Below are positions 8,056-16,105 of a stretch of 64,000 nt of DNA, piece by piece. The position numbers and the translations under genes were made by a program. Origin of the DNA: JAUVKT01 sp942491535. Its GTDB lineage: Bacteria > Bacteroidota > Bacteroidia > Bacteroidales > VadinHA17. The stretch is taken from positions 1 through 64,000 of the forward strand of contig CALOBV010000005.1 of the NCBI GenBank assembly GCA_942491535.1, given 5' to 3'. Position 1 is the first letter of the stretch. The number at the start of each line of letters is the position of its first letter. A model generated the notes under the pieces. It was not told the origin of the DNA. It saw nothing but the letters and a program-made list of their open reading frames with translations, and did not search any database.

Positions 8056-8768
8056 CACAAAAAACTGAAGGATTAGACAATTATTTAGACAATCATTTCA
8101 TACACAGAAGTAATTGGCTAAGAGCAACTGTACTTGGTGCTAATGACGGAATATTATCAACTGCAAGTCTTGCAATCGGAGTTGCTGCTGCAAGTGACAT
8201 TAGAGAACCCGTTATATTGGCAACATTGGCCGGATTGGTCGCGGGTGCCTTATCAATGGCAGCTGGTGAGTACGTTTCTGTAAGTTCTCAGACAGATGTG
8301 GAAAAAGCTGACATCGAACGTGAAAAACAGGAACTGAATGAAATGCCCGAAATTGAATTACAACGATTAGCCGAAATATATGAAAAAAGAGGTTTGCAAA
8401 AAGAAACTGCATTAATAGTCGCAAAAGAATTATCAGAGCACGATGTATTAGGGGCACACATCAGAGATGAATTAGGAATTAATGAAATTAGTCAGGCAAA
8501 ACCTGTTCAGGCTGCTTTTGCTTCCGGAGCTTCGTTTACAGTAGGAGGAATACTTCCACTAATAGTAACTCTTTTTATGCCTTTAGAAAGTATGGAGTAT
8601 TCTCTATACGGTTTTGCTCTTTTCTTCCTAATTATTTTGGGAGCTTTAGCAGCTAAAACTGGAGGTTCAAGTATAAGGAGAGCAATTATTAGAATTACAT
8701 TCTGGGGAACTGTCGCAATGGGACTTACTGCTTTAGTTGGGTATTTATTTAATGTGAATATCGGATAA
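8052..8768 (+). CDS. VIT1/CCC1-family iron or manganese transporter
   Basis: 238 residues with about five membrane segments. The start RSNWLRATVLGANDGILSTASLAIGVAAA is the VIT family signature (the Asp and Asn there line the transport path), followed by GALSMAAGEYVSVSSQTDVEKADIEREKQEL, the start of the cytosolic metal-binding helical domain with its Glu-rich helices. VIT1/CCC1 proteins move Fe2+ or Mn2+ out of the cytosol, in plants and yeast into vacuoles; bacterial forms presumably export the metal to resist overload. Its start overlaps the preceding secreted stub by ATGA. Confidence 0.9.
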   Translation: MTQKTEGLDNYLDNHFIHRSNWLRATVLGANDGILSTASLAIGVAAASDIREPVILATLAGLVAGALSMAAGEYVSVSSQTDVEKADIEREKQELNEMPEIELQRLAEIYEKRGLQKETALIVAKELSEHDVLGAHIRDELGINEISQAKPVQAAFASGASFTVGGILPLIVTLFMPLESMEYSLYGFALFFLIILGALAAKTGGSSIRRAIIRITFWGTVAMGLTALVGYLFNVNIG

Positions 8769-8819
8769 TAAAACAACATACTACCTTCGGTCATACTTAC
8801 CTGGCTTAGTAAGCACATA

Positions 8820-8860
8820 CCGAGTACTCGGGACTAAGCCTTAATCAGGGCTTTGGCTGG
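8820..8860. repeat. Intergenic double-hairpin repeat, copy B
   Basis: CCGAGTACTCGG (8820-8831) is a perfect 12-bp palindrome overlapping GGACTAAGCC and followed after a short spacer by GGCTTTGGCTGG. Palindrome, GACTnAGCC and GGCTG appear in the same order and spacing as copy A at 3742-3785. It lies about 50 bp after the VIT gene stop. Confidence 0.45.
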
Positions 8861-8948
8861 CTTAAAGGATTGAATTTCGGGAAAGAAGCCCACTCTGCTT
8901 AGAGTTTATTGATTAATGGGAAGTGGGTTAAAATATAGGACATTGAAT

Positions 8949-8956
8949 TATATTTG
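8949..8956 (+). promoter_or_regulatory. Probable Bacteroidota -7 promoter element
   Basis: TATATTTG matches the Bacteroidota -7 consensus TAnnTTTG. It is 25 bp upstream of the ATG at 8981 that opens the hydrophobic leader of the phosphatidylserine decarboxylase gene. No clear -33 TTTG is seen at the expected distance. Confidence 0.45.
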
Positions 8957-9006
8957 TTTCTCAAGGCAAACAAAGCAAACATGAAAATAACAAAAACTAA
9001 AAAGAG

Positions 9007-9954
9007 GTGGGGCATCATTTTGTTGTTGCTTGCAATAATTATCAGCCTGGCCTCTTTTATCCACTAGGGCCTCAAGATCCCATTCAATATTATGAAAGAG
9101 AAAGTGGGCAAATAAAAACCGAAAAGGTGGCCGGAGAAAAGTGGTTAGTATGGTTATATTATAATCCAATTGGAGAAGCAACCCTGTGGGCGTTGGCGAA
9201 AAGAAAGCTAGTTTCAACGATCTATGGTAATATGATGGATCGCACTTCTTCAGCGAAAAAGATACATCCCTTTATTGAAGATTTTGATATTGATATGAGC
9301 GTTGCTCAAGAACAGGAGTTCAAAAATTTTAACGATTTTTTTACCCGAAAACTAAAGGATGATGCAAGACCGATTGATACCAGCACTAATATTGTTGTAT
9401 CACCTGCCGATGGGAAAATTTTGGCTTATGCCGATATTAGCAACTCCGATTTTATCATAAAAGGAAAGCGCTTTGATGTATCTTCCTTTTTGGATAATCC
9501 TGATCTTGCACAAAAGTACCATGATGGTGCCCTGCTTATCATCCGACTGGCCCCAGTCGATTACCATCGTTTTCATTTTCCAGTCAGTGGAAATTTATCT
9601 CAAAACAAAAAGATTGAAGGTGACTATTATTCAGTCAACCCCTTTGCTTTGCGTAAAAAGGCTGAAATATTCTGTTTAAACAAACGAGAATATACAATTC
9701 TTTCAAATCCTTTGTTTGGTGATGTTATTATGGCCGAAGTTGGTGCCACCATGGTAGGAAGCATCGAACAAACTTTTAAGGGAAGTTCTGTAAATAAAGG
9801 TGAAGAGAAAGGCTACTTTAAATTTGGAGGCTCAACGGTAGTGCTGCTGTTTGAAAAAAGTAAAATCCACATTGATGAGGATTTATTGATCAATACAGCA
9901 AAGGGATATGAAACTACTGTTAAAATGGGAGAAAGAATTGGTGAGGAAAAATAA
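9007..9954 (+). CDS. psd: Phosphatidylserine decarboxylase proenzyme, leader frameshifted
   Basis: Converts phosphatidylserine to phosphatidylethanolamine. The core is clear: EKVAGEKWLVWLYYNPIG near residue 40, NFNDFFTRKLKDDARP, SPADGKILAY, the His-rich DYHRFHFP, and the self-cleavage motif FGGST near residue 275 whose Ser becomes the pyruvoyl group. The open frame begins only with GTG 9007, but an ATG at 8981 in another frame encodes a textbook membrane anchor (KRWGIILLLLAIIISLASF) and stops at a TAG (9065-9067) just where the decarboxylase frame should take over near PLGPQDP. The most economical reading is one gene from 8981 with a single-base indel near 9040-9067. Either the membrane anchor is lost or the sequence has an error. 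Confidence 0.88.
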   Translation: MGHHFVVACNNYQPGLFYPLGPQDPIQYYERESGQIKTEKVAGEKWLVWLYYNPIGEATLWALAKRKLVSTIYGNMMDRTSSAKKIHPFIEDFDIDMSVAQEQEFKNFNDFFTRKLKDDARPIDTSTNIVVSPADGKILAYADISNSDFIIKGKRFDVSSFLDNPDLAQKYHDGALLIIRLAPVDYHRFHFPVSGNLSQNKKIEGDYYSVNPFALRKKAEIFCLNKREYTILSNPLFGDVIMAEVGATMVGSIEQTFKGSSVNKGEEKGYFKFGGSTVVLLFEKSKIHIDEDLLINTAKGYETTVKMGERIGEEK

Positions 9955-10171
9955 AAGAGATATTCAAAGAGTTTGACCCTGAAATTTCAATCCATAACTG
10001 GTGTTAATTTGAAAAATAAATAAAAACTGGTGTTGATAATGTGTATAAATCATTGAACTTATAATACTAATTATTAGACCGTTACTCCTAATAATTCAAG
10101 AAAAGCCGCACCAGAATGATACCAACTGATAAATGACAGCGTCTAACGAATAAACCATAAAAATTAAAGAT

Positions 10172-10516
10172 ATGTTTGGAACAATTGAAGGCTTAGGTTT
10201 ATTAGTGCCAATTTTTGGAATGGTATTCGTCTCCTGGCTCTTTTACCTTGATTATAAGGATAAACAGATAAAAAACAAAGAAAAATCGGCTTTACTTGAA
10301 AAGGGAATTGACCCTTCACTTCTTGATTCAAAACCAAAGAAGCAGCAGGAAAATTTGAAAGTCGGATTATTGTTAATTGGTGTTGCACTTGGCGTTTTGG
10401 TTGGATATATACTAAATATAACCTTTGGGATTCCAAATTTTGTTGCCTACTCAACTATGATTTTGGTTATTTGTGGAATTATACTGGTATTTTTTCACAA
10501 ATCAAAAACTGATTAG
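10172..10516 (+). CDS. DUF6249-type small membrane protein
   Basis: 114 residues: one membrane helix (LLVPIFGMVFVSWLFYL), a short charged cytosolic stretch with the conserved ALLEKGIDPSLLD, then two more hydrophobic helices. This pattern is the DUF6249 family, which in Bacteroidota commonly sits just ahead of an ECF sigma-factor gene, as here (13 bp before the sigma start). Probably an envelope component of the same regulatory unit; biochemical role unknown. Confidence 0.78.
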   Translation: MFGTIEGLGLLVPIFGMVFVSWLFYLDYKDKQIKNKEKSALLEKGIDPSLLDSKPKKQQENLKVGLLLIGVALGVLVGYILNITFGIPNFVAYSTMILVICGIILVFFHKSKTD

Positions 10517-10529
10517 ATCTTGATTGTCT

Positions 10530-11081
10530 ATGACGATTAACCAAAATATCGATCAGGATTGTGACTATTCCGCATTGATTAACAAATACAAGGATTTAGC
10601 TTTTAATATAGCTCTTAAAATCACTAAAAACGAGCTAGATTCTGAGGAGGTTGTCCAGGACTCTTTTGTTAAAGCTTTCAGGGGTCTGAATAAATTCAAA
10701 AATGAAAGTCAGTTCTCAACCTGGTTTTATCGGATTGTATATAATACAGCCATTTCTTCAGTAAGGCATAAGAAACTACCGATTGTAGAGATTAATGATA
10801 GTTTATCTGACACTTTTAATTATAGTCTAATTGAAGGAAGGGTTAATAATCTTGATGCATATGACCGAAAACGGTTGATTAGTGAAGCTTTATCAAAGCT
10901 AAATGAACTTGACTATACCATACTTTCATTGTATTACTATGAGGATTTGAGTTTAAAAGAGATCTCCAAAATTGTAGATAAGAAAAGAAATTATTTAAAA
11001 GTTTTACTCCAGAGAGCAAGGATGAAGTTATATAGCGGACTAAGTGTTTCATTAAAAAAAGAATTAAAGGAATTGACATGA
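10530..11081 (+). CDS. ECF-type RNA polymerase sigma factor
   Basis: 183 residues. Region 2 is visible as LINKYKDLAFNIALKITKNELDSEEVVQDSFVKAFRGLNKFK with the -10-binding FSTWFYRIVYNTAISSVR; region 4 is SKLNELDYTILSLYYYEDLSLKEISKIV...VLLQRARMKLY. It would redirect RNA polymerase to a stress or envelope regulon. ATG 10530 is chosen over an in-frame TTG six bases upstream. It overlaps the next gene by ATGA and follows a DUF6249 gene, so all three form one operon. Confidence 0.9.
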   Translation: MTINQNIDQDCDYSALINKYKDLAFNIALKITKNELDSEEVVQDSFVKAFRGLNKFKNESQFSTWFYRIVYNTAISSVRHKKLPIVEINDSLSDTFNYSLIEGRVNNLDAYDRKRLISEALSKLNELDYTILSLYYYEDLSLKEISKIVDKKRNYLKVLLQRARMKLYSGLSVSLKKELKELT

Positions 11082-11467
11082 AGACAAATGATAAAGAATT
11101 CATCAGTGAAATAATATCTTCTGATTTTAATCAAATCTCAAATCCCGATTTTACACTTGATACGCTTGAGATAATTACAAAGTCAGAAGAAAATAATATT
11201 AGCTTTTCAAGTTCAGGTGATATAACTTTTTTAATTCCCTGGATTATATATGCTTCTTTGTTTATTCTAATTTCATTTGCTACCCTAATCTTTTCATGGG
11301 CTAAATTTGGTCAGGAAAACAACGTAATACATTCGATAGAGATGATTGTGGGTTTTTTATTGAATCCGGTAACAATTTCAATCCTGCTTTCATTTTCAAT
11401 ACTTTATTTAATTGATTTATATTTGAAGAGAGTAGATGGTGAATTTACTAAACCCGGCATGCGTTAA
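11078..11467 (+). CDS. Two-helix membrane protein, candidate anti-sigma partner
   Basis: 129 residues: about 55 polar, acidic, serine-rich residues, then two membrane helices (FLIPWIIYASLFILISFATLIF near 65 and ILLSFSILYLIDLYL near 110). It shares a 4-bp overlap with the sigma gene, the usual coupling for an anti-sigma factor. I do not see a zinc-type (HxxxCxxC) anti-sigma domain, so the assignment rests on position and topology only. Confidence 0.6.
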   Translation: MKTNDKEFISEIISSDFNQISNPDFTLDTLEIITKSEENNISFSSSGDITFLIPWIIYASLFILISFATLIFSWAKFGQENNVIHSIEMIVGFLLNPVTISILLSFSILYLIDLYLKRVDGEFTKPGMR

Positions 11468-11585
11468 TATGCAATGAACTGTGTCAAGATTTTTGGCCTA
11501 TCCCCTACCCACGGGATAAGCAAAAAAGCAGAAGGTGGTTTAATTGCCAGAGGACCAAAGCACAAACACATAAGAATATTAATTG

Positions 11586-11593
11586 TAAATTTG
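11586..11593 (+). promoter_or_regulatory. Probable -7 element for the DUF3124 gene
   Basis: TAAATTTG fits TAnnTTTG. Transcription would begin near 11600, which excludes the in-frame GTG at 11593 and supports the ATG at 11620 as the start of the downstream lipoprotein. Confidence 0.5.
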
Positions 11594-11619
11594 TGATTTT
11601 AAAGAAATATGACAATGAA

Positions 11620-12132
11620 ATGAAAAATCTTATTAGTATAATAACCTTAGTACTGGTTTTTAATTCTTGTGGAAATGAAACGGATAAATACCCGATTAAG
11701 CAAGGTGATTGGGAAAGTAGAATATCTGAAATTAAAGATTTTACTGCCTTTTTTTGTGGCAAAACATATCTTCCGGTTTATTCCCACATTTATCACATTC
11801 ATGAGCAAAGAACATTTGACCTTACCGTAACGGTAAGTATGCGTAATGTATCAACAACAGATACTGTTTTTATTAAAAAAGCGGATTATTTTAATACAGT
11901 AGGAGAAAATATTAGACAGTACATAAAAAGTCCCATATATTTAACACCATTGGAAACCCTGGAGATTATTATTAACGAGGAGGATATCGAAGGAGGGTCT
12001 GGTGCTAATTTTGTTTTTGATTGGGCTATGAAAAATGATATAAATCCTCCTTTATTTGAGGCTGTAATGATTTCTACAAACGGACAACAAGGATTATCAT
12101 TCACGACAACAGGAGTAAGAGTATTTGAGTAA
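11620..12132 (+). CDS. DUF3124 lipoprotein
   Basis: 170 residues from MKNLISI. A short signal ends at a lipobox (LVFNSC), giving an envelope lipoprotein. The mature part has the DUF3124 core: GKTYLPVYSHIYHIHEQRTFDLTVTVSMRNVSTTDT, and GGSGANFVFDWAM...NPPLFEAVMISTNGQQGLSF near the end, an all-beta domain. Function unknown. It appears to be transcribed alone. Confidence 0.82.
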   Translation: MKNLISIITLVLVFNSCGNETDKYPIKQGDWESRISEIKDFTAFFCGKTYLPVYSHIYHIHEQRTFDLTVTVSMRNVSTTDTVFIKKADYFNTVGENIRQYIKSPIYLTPLETLEIIINEEDIEGGSGANFVFDWAMKNDINPPLFEAVMISTNGQQGLSFTTTGVRVFE

Positions 12133-12260
12133 AATGAATTAATTGGCATTCAGGTTATAGTAAACTAAGTAATAGACTCTTTAGTTTCAACTGCCAGGCC
12201 TTAGGCGCAAACTATCAAACAGTAAAGCAGGATAGCCTGATAGAGCTTAAAAAAAACTAA

Positions 12261-12812
12261 ATGGTATTAACACTTGAACAGAGTAGTGAATTACTTAAAA
12301 TATTGAGAAGCCGATTTGAAAAAAACATAAACCGTCATTATGGTCTAAATTGGTCAAAAATACAATTCAAACTTGAAAACAGTCCGGCAAAGCTATGGTC
12401 GATTTATCAAATGGAAATAACAGCCGGTGAACCAGATATTGTGAATTACGATAAAGAGTCAGATAAATATGTCTTTTATGACTGTTCTATCGAAAGCCCT
12501 AAGGGCCGCAGAAGCCTGTGTTACGATCAGGAAGCACTAGATTCAAGAAAAGAACATAAACCTAAAAACAGTGCTATTGGCATGGCGGCCGAGATGGGTG
12601 TCAATATATTAACAGAAGAGCAATATTTAGAACTTCAGCGATTAGGAGAGTTCGATACTAAAACATCAAGCTGGATTGAAACACCGGGTGTTATTAGAAA
12701 ACTTGGAGGTGCGATTTTCGGTGATTATCGTTACGGGCAGGTATTCATTTATCACAACGGTGCAGAATCGTATTATTCTGCGAGAGGGTTTAGAGCTTCT
12801 CTGAGAATATAA
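12261..12812 (+). CDS. DUF4256 domain protein
   Basis: 183 residues, no signal peptide. Recognised as DUF4256 from ILRSRFEKNINRHYG, the central YDCSIESPKGRRSLCYDQEALDSRKEHKP, GMAAEMGVNILTEEQYLELQ and FIYHNGAESYYSARGFR. The family has no known function. It stands alone between the DUF3124 gene and the remnant of a second arsR. Confidence 0.82.
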   Translation: MVLTLEQSSELLKILRSRFEKNINRHYGLNWSKIQFKLENSPAKLWSIYQMEITAGEPDIVNYDKESDKYVFYDCSIESPKGRRSLCYDQEALDSRKEHKPKNSAIGMAAEMGVNILTEEQYLELQRLGEFDTKTSSWIETPGVIRKLGGAIFGDYRYGQVFIYHNGAESYYSARGFRASLRI

Positions 12813-12881
12813 TTATACCAGGAATTGAATAATATATATATTAATTCCATTCTCTCTTATTGATTGCATTTACATTTTACT

Positions 12882-12901
12882 ATGTTTTTTGTTAAAAACA
12901 T
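12882..12901. other. Inverted repeat ahead of the arsR remnant
   Basis: ATGTTTTTTGTTAAAAACAT contains ATGTTTTT and AAAAACAT arms. Its place, just before the decayed arsR coding stretch, matches the place of the operator before the intact arsR, and GTTTTT/AAAAAC could be a mutated form of GTTCG/CGAAC. This link is inference. Confidence 0.3.
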
Positions 12902-12912
12902 ACAGTCAGGAC

Positions 12913-12999
12913 AAGCAAGTTTGGATTGCCCGATACGCCAAAGCAATGGGACAACCAATACGGATGTATGTATTAGAATTAATTTCAACCCAAACTTAA
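12913..12999 (+). pseudogene. Remnant of a second arsR-type repressor gene
   Basis: Translated in one frame this reads KQVWIARYAKAMGQPIRMYV then LELISTQT and a stop. That aligns with residues 9 to about 36 of the intact ArsR at 31-327 with only a few differences (KQKKIARYAKAMGHPIRMYV, LELLSTQS). The DNA-binding half is absent and no start codon remains. It is a decayed paralogous or transferred copy, 12.6 kb from the intact gene. Confidence 0.85.
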
Positions 13000-13076
13000 T
13001 GAAGCACTAAGGCTCGCGCCCTGTAAATTACAATCAGACCTATCGCAGTTAGATCAAAAACCTGTACCCTAAGGAA

Positions 13077-14021
13077 TTAAAAACCACTACCTAACATTTC
13101 AATCCAAACAGGTCGATATGCTGAGTTATGAAGACCATCTCCATGATAAGGGTTTGATTTACCTGCAAGTGAGGAGTCATTACGTAGAGGCTTATCCAGA
13201 GCAAACACCTGGTCAGGAGGTATCTTAAGTGCTATACATATCTCTTTAATGCTATTTGCTGCATTTTCATTGGTATTGTAAGTAGCATACCAGTTTTCCA
13301 ATGGTGTAACATTCTCATTAAAATACCAGTCGGCTATTTTTTTAGCAGAATTAGAGTAATCCCAGCCCCCGGAAAAACTGATAACACTGGCTATATTTTC
13401 GTACTGAGCAATAAATTGCCCCATGCCTCCACCCTGCGATTGTCCTGAAATTGCGATTTTGCTCCATTGGGGTTTGTTCGTTCCTTCATCAAGGTATTGT
13501 TGCCAGTTACCATCCGGGTCTGTTTTGGAGAGATACTGAAGTAATTTTACAAACCTTGGGATAATTGCATCCTGGGGTTGATCTGGTATCATCGAAAAAC
13601 CGTTGTCTCCATAAATACGCATCCTGCGAAATTCGGCAGCACAATCGGTATTATTGTCCAGAAAATCTCCTCTGCATATCCTGGCTACCGCAGGTACTGA
13701 AATAAAAGAAAGTGCAATGATTCTGTACCCCTGTTCCAGGGCAGTTACAAAAAAGTCTCTGGGGATATTATATGTCGTGCCATTGGTTCCGGTAAGCCAG
13801 AGCATCAGCTTATTATTTGATATTGCAGGATCATAATATGCTACATGAGCAGTATCCCAGTATGTTATTGCAGGGTCTGTACTGGAAGGATGCACTTCAA
13901 TAATTTTATAAGTCGTATTATCTAAAAACTGAAAAACATCTGTTTGAGCGGCAAGCTTACCTGCTGAAGAAAAAATTATTACAAACAAAATAAGATGGCT
14001 GAAACGTTTTATGTATCTCAT
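13077..14021 (-). CDS. Secreted serine hydrolase (BPSS1187-like alpha/beta hydrolase)
   Basis: About 314 residues with a signal peptide ending at KLAAQ. The hydrolase features are KLMLWLTGTNGTTYNIPRDF (oxyanion-hole strand), the nucleophile elbow ISGQSQGGGMGQFIA (catalytic Ser in GQSQG), and a late NPYHGDGLHNSAYRP region supplying a His. Relatives of the BPSS1187 type are exported esterases of unknown substrate. The ATG at 14021 (MRYIKRF) starts the signal; an in-frame codon at 14048 would add nine residues. It lies 12 bp after the sulfatase on the same strand, so the two enzymes are probably co-expressed and act outside the cytoplasm on the same ester/sulfate-decorated material. Confidence 0.75.
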   Translation of the reverse strand: MRYIKRFSHLILFVIIFSSAGKLAAQTDVFQFLDNTTYKIIEVHPSSTDPAITYWDTAHVAYYDPAISNNKLMLWLTGTNGTTYNIPRDFFVTALEQGYRIIALSFISVPAVARICRGDFLDNNTDCAAEFRRMRIYGDNGFSMIPDQPQDAIIPRFVKLLQYLSKTDPDGNWQQYLDEGTNKPQWSKIAISGQSQGGGMGQFIAQYENIASVISFSGGWDYSNSAKKIADWYFNENVTPLENWYATYNTNENAANSIKEICIALKIPPDQVFALDKPLRNDSSLAGKSNPYHGDGLHNSAYRPVWIEMLGSGF

Positions 14022-14060
14022 ATATGTTTTATTAATGTAGGTAAACAACTATTGCACTTA

Positions 14061-15653
14061 TTAATCATTATTTGTGATAAGTGGCTTTGAATATCTCCAG
14101 CCCTCGTTTAATTGTTTTGACAGAAGCTCAACAATGTTCTTGTATTCTGAGTCTTCGGCCAGGTTTTTATTCTCCTGGGCATCGGTCTGATGATCGTATA
14201 ATTCGGCCCTGAGAAAATCGCCTTTCGTTTTCTGCTCACCCAGCCAGTTATACCACTCTACATATCTGTAACGATCTGTCCTTATAGCATAACCCATTTG
14301 CTCTCCTTCGATCGTTGTAGTTCTGCCATAGCGCCCCAGTAGAAACTGGCTATAGGCTGCTGATTTCCATTCTATATCGGGATCTTCAATCAAAGGAACC
14401 ATGCTGGTGCCCTGCAAATGTTCCGGTACATTAAAACCAGCCATTTCGCACAAAGTAGGATATATATCAACAAACTCGGTTAAGGCGCTGCTCTGCGTCC
14501 CTTTTGTCTTCACTCCCACTCCACTAAAAATAAGTGGCACTCTTGTATCTATTTCATAAGTTGTTTGCTTACCCCAGCCATTATGTTCTCCCAGTTTCCA
14601 CCCATGATCTCCCCATAGCACTACGATAGTATTTTCACTTAATCCCAGTCTTTCCAGTGCATCCAGAAGTCTTCCAACCTGTGCATCAGTATATGACACA
14701 CTTGCATAATATCCATGCTTAATCTCTCTCTGCCTGTCTGTATCCCAGGGACTGTCTCCCGGGAATGGTAACTCTCTGCAATCTGAATATCCCCGCAGCT
14801 CAGCATCTCCGTGAACAAGGAAGGAAGGAACGCCCTCGGGTACAAATTGATTTTCAGCCAGTGGAATTTCATCCCTCTTATACATATCCCAATATTTCTT
14901 TGGTGCATTGAATGGCAAGTGTGGTCGATAGTAGCCTACTGACAGAAAGAAGGGTTTATCTTCTGTCGCCAGCCTCTCAAGCACCTCTATAGCACGGGTA
15001 GTCTGTGCTCCATCGTAATAATCATCATCATCGGCTTCAGCCATTTCAGTGGCATTTGCCTTTACATACCAATGGCCAAGCTGATCGATCGTGGATCGAC
15101 CTGCGGCTTTCAGTTCTTCGATCTTCATTGCCTGTATTGCCAGGTTGTCGTCGTTTAGATAAAAAGCATCAGGGTCGAATGGAAAACCTTGCAGGTTCTC
15201 AGGAACTTCTGTCCAGGATATTGTATCCGGGTCGTTATTATGAAAGGCTTTTCCAAAGCCCACTGTTATATATCCGTTCTGTTTAAAAAACTGAGGCAGA
15301 GTAACAACATCGGGAACATTATCCCTGAACTCAGTCGAAAGGTCCCAAACCTGAATAGAATCAGGACGCAGACCGGTTAGCAGGCTGGCACGTGACGGAT
15401 TACATACTGCTTGCTGGCAATATGTTCGGGTAAATGAGACACCCTGTTCGGCCAACCTGTCAATATTGGGTGTCTTGACATAGTCGCTGCCAAAAGCACC
15501 CAGCTCAGGGCGAAGATCATCAACAGGGATAAAAAGTATATTTGGTCGTTTATTATCATCTTCCTTGTTTTTTCCTGATGTGCAGGAATAGACAACAAAG
15601 GCTGCAAATATCAAAAAGATAGCAGCTCTTAAATTCTTTCTAGTAAGGCTCAT
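14061..15653 (-). CDS. Sulfatase, iduronate-2-sulfatase-like, lipoprotein
   Basis: 530 residues; lipobox Cys24 (VVYSC). Sulfatase family hallmarks: PNILFIPVDDLRPELG with the metal-binding Asp45-Asp46, the maturation motif Cys84-Asn-Pro-Ser-Arg88 (CNPSRASLLTG) where Cys becomes formylglycine, GFGKAFH, YYRPHLPF and WGDHGWKLGEHNGWGK. This subfamily (S1_7-like) removes sulfate esters from polysaccharides or glycosaminoglycans. The maturase is not in the window. No SusC/SusD pair or glycosidase is adjacent, so this is a small stand-alone sulfatase/esterase unit rather than a full polysaccharide locus. Confidence 0.92.
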   Translation of the reverse strand: MSLTRKNLRAAIFLIFAAFVVYSCTSGKNKEDDNKRPNILFIPVDDLRPELGAFGSDYVKTPNIDRLAEQGVSFTRTYCQQAVCNPSRASLLTGLRPDSIQVWDLSTEFRDNVPDVVTLPQFFKQNGYITVGFGKAFHNNDPDTISWTEVPENLQGFPFDPDAFYLNDDNLAIQAMKIEELKAAGRSTIDQLGHWYVKANATEMAEADDDDYYDGAQTTRAIEVLERLATEDKPFFLSVGYYRPHLPFNAPKKYWDMYKRDEIPLAENQFVPEGVPSFLVHGDAELRGYSDCRELPFPGDSPWDTDRQREIKHGYYASVSYTDAQVGRLLDALERLGLSENTIVVLWGDHGWKLGEHNGWGKQTTYEIDTRVPLIFSGVGVKTKGTQSSALTEFVDIYPTLCEMAGFNVPEHLQGTSMVPLIEDPDIEWKSAAYSQFLLGRYGRTTTIEGEQMGYAIRTDRYRYVEWYNWLGEQKTKGDFLRAELYDHQTDAQENKNLAEDSEYKNIVELLSKQLNEGWRYSKPLITNND

Positions 15654-15739
15654 GAAATTTATATTATTGAACTAATTAGCAAGCTTAAAAATAAGCAGTT
15701 ATTAACAATAAGCCAAGGTTTTCATTGAAATAATGTGCG

Positions 15740-16105
15740 ATGTTCAGAAGGATAATAAACAAGGCATGTTCGCTCTTTATGCTGCACCCGTGCGAGTTTA
15801 TACAAGAACTGCAGGATAATATCAACCAGGCAAGCGATTCTTCTGATAGTTATCGGGAAATATTATCTGACCAACTAAATATATATCATACTACTATAAG
15901 CAGTAAACTAAATGATATAATGAAATTCCTGACTATTTTCTCTGTTATATTCATCCCTCTTACTTTTATTGCAGGAATTTATGGAACTAACTTTGATGTT
16001 GTGCCAGAACTCCATTTTAGATACAGTTACTTTATTATGTGGGCAGTAATGGTATCGGTTGCTATTGGAATGTTAATTTATTTCAGAAAGAGAAAATGGT
16101 TCTGA
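15740..16105 (+). pseudogene. C-terminal remnant of a CorA-type Mg2+ transporter
   Basis: 121 residues corresponding to only the last third of CorA: the long stalk helix (FIQELQDNINQASDSSDSYREILSDQLNIY) and the two membrane helices (MKFLTIFSVIFIPLTFIAGIYG and YSYFIMWAVMVSVAIGMLIYF), ending in the basic RKRKWF tail. The large cytosolic N-terminal domain (over 200 residues) is missing and the invariant selectivity motif YGMN is changed to YGTN. Both point to a decayed gene. The first 20 residues before EFIQEL do not look like CorA and are probably fortuitous. Confidence 0.85.

Noticed and set aside
9996..10034. Direct repeat of AACTGGTGTT (9996-10005 and 10025-10034)
   Set aside because: Ten bases twice in an AT-rich spacer with no neighbouring regulator or symmetry; could be chance.
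11499..11518. Inverted repeat TATCCC-N8-GGGATA after the sigma module
   Set aside because: Only a 6-bp stem and no T-run; may be a weak terminator but not strong enough to list.
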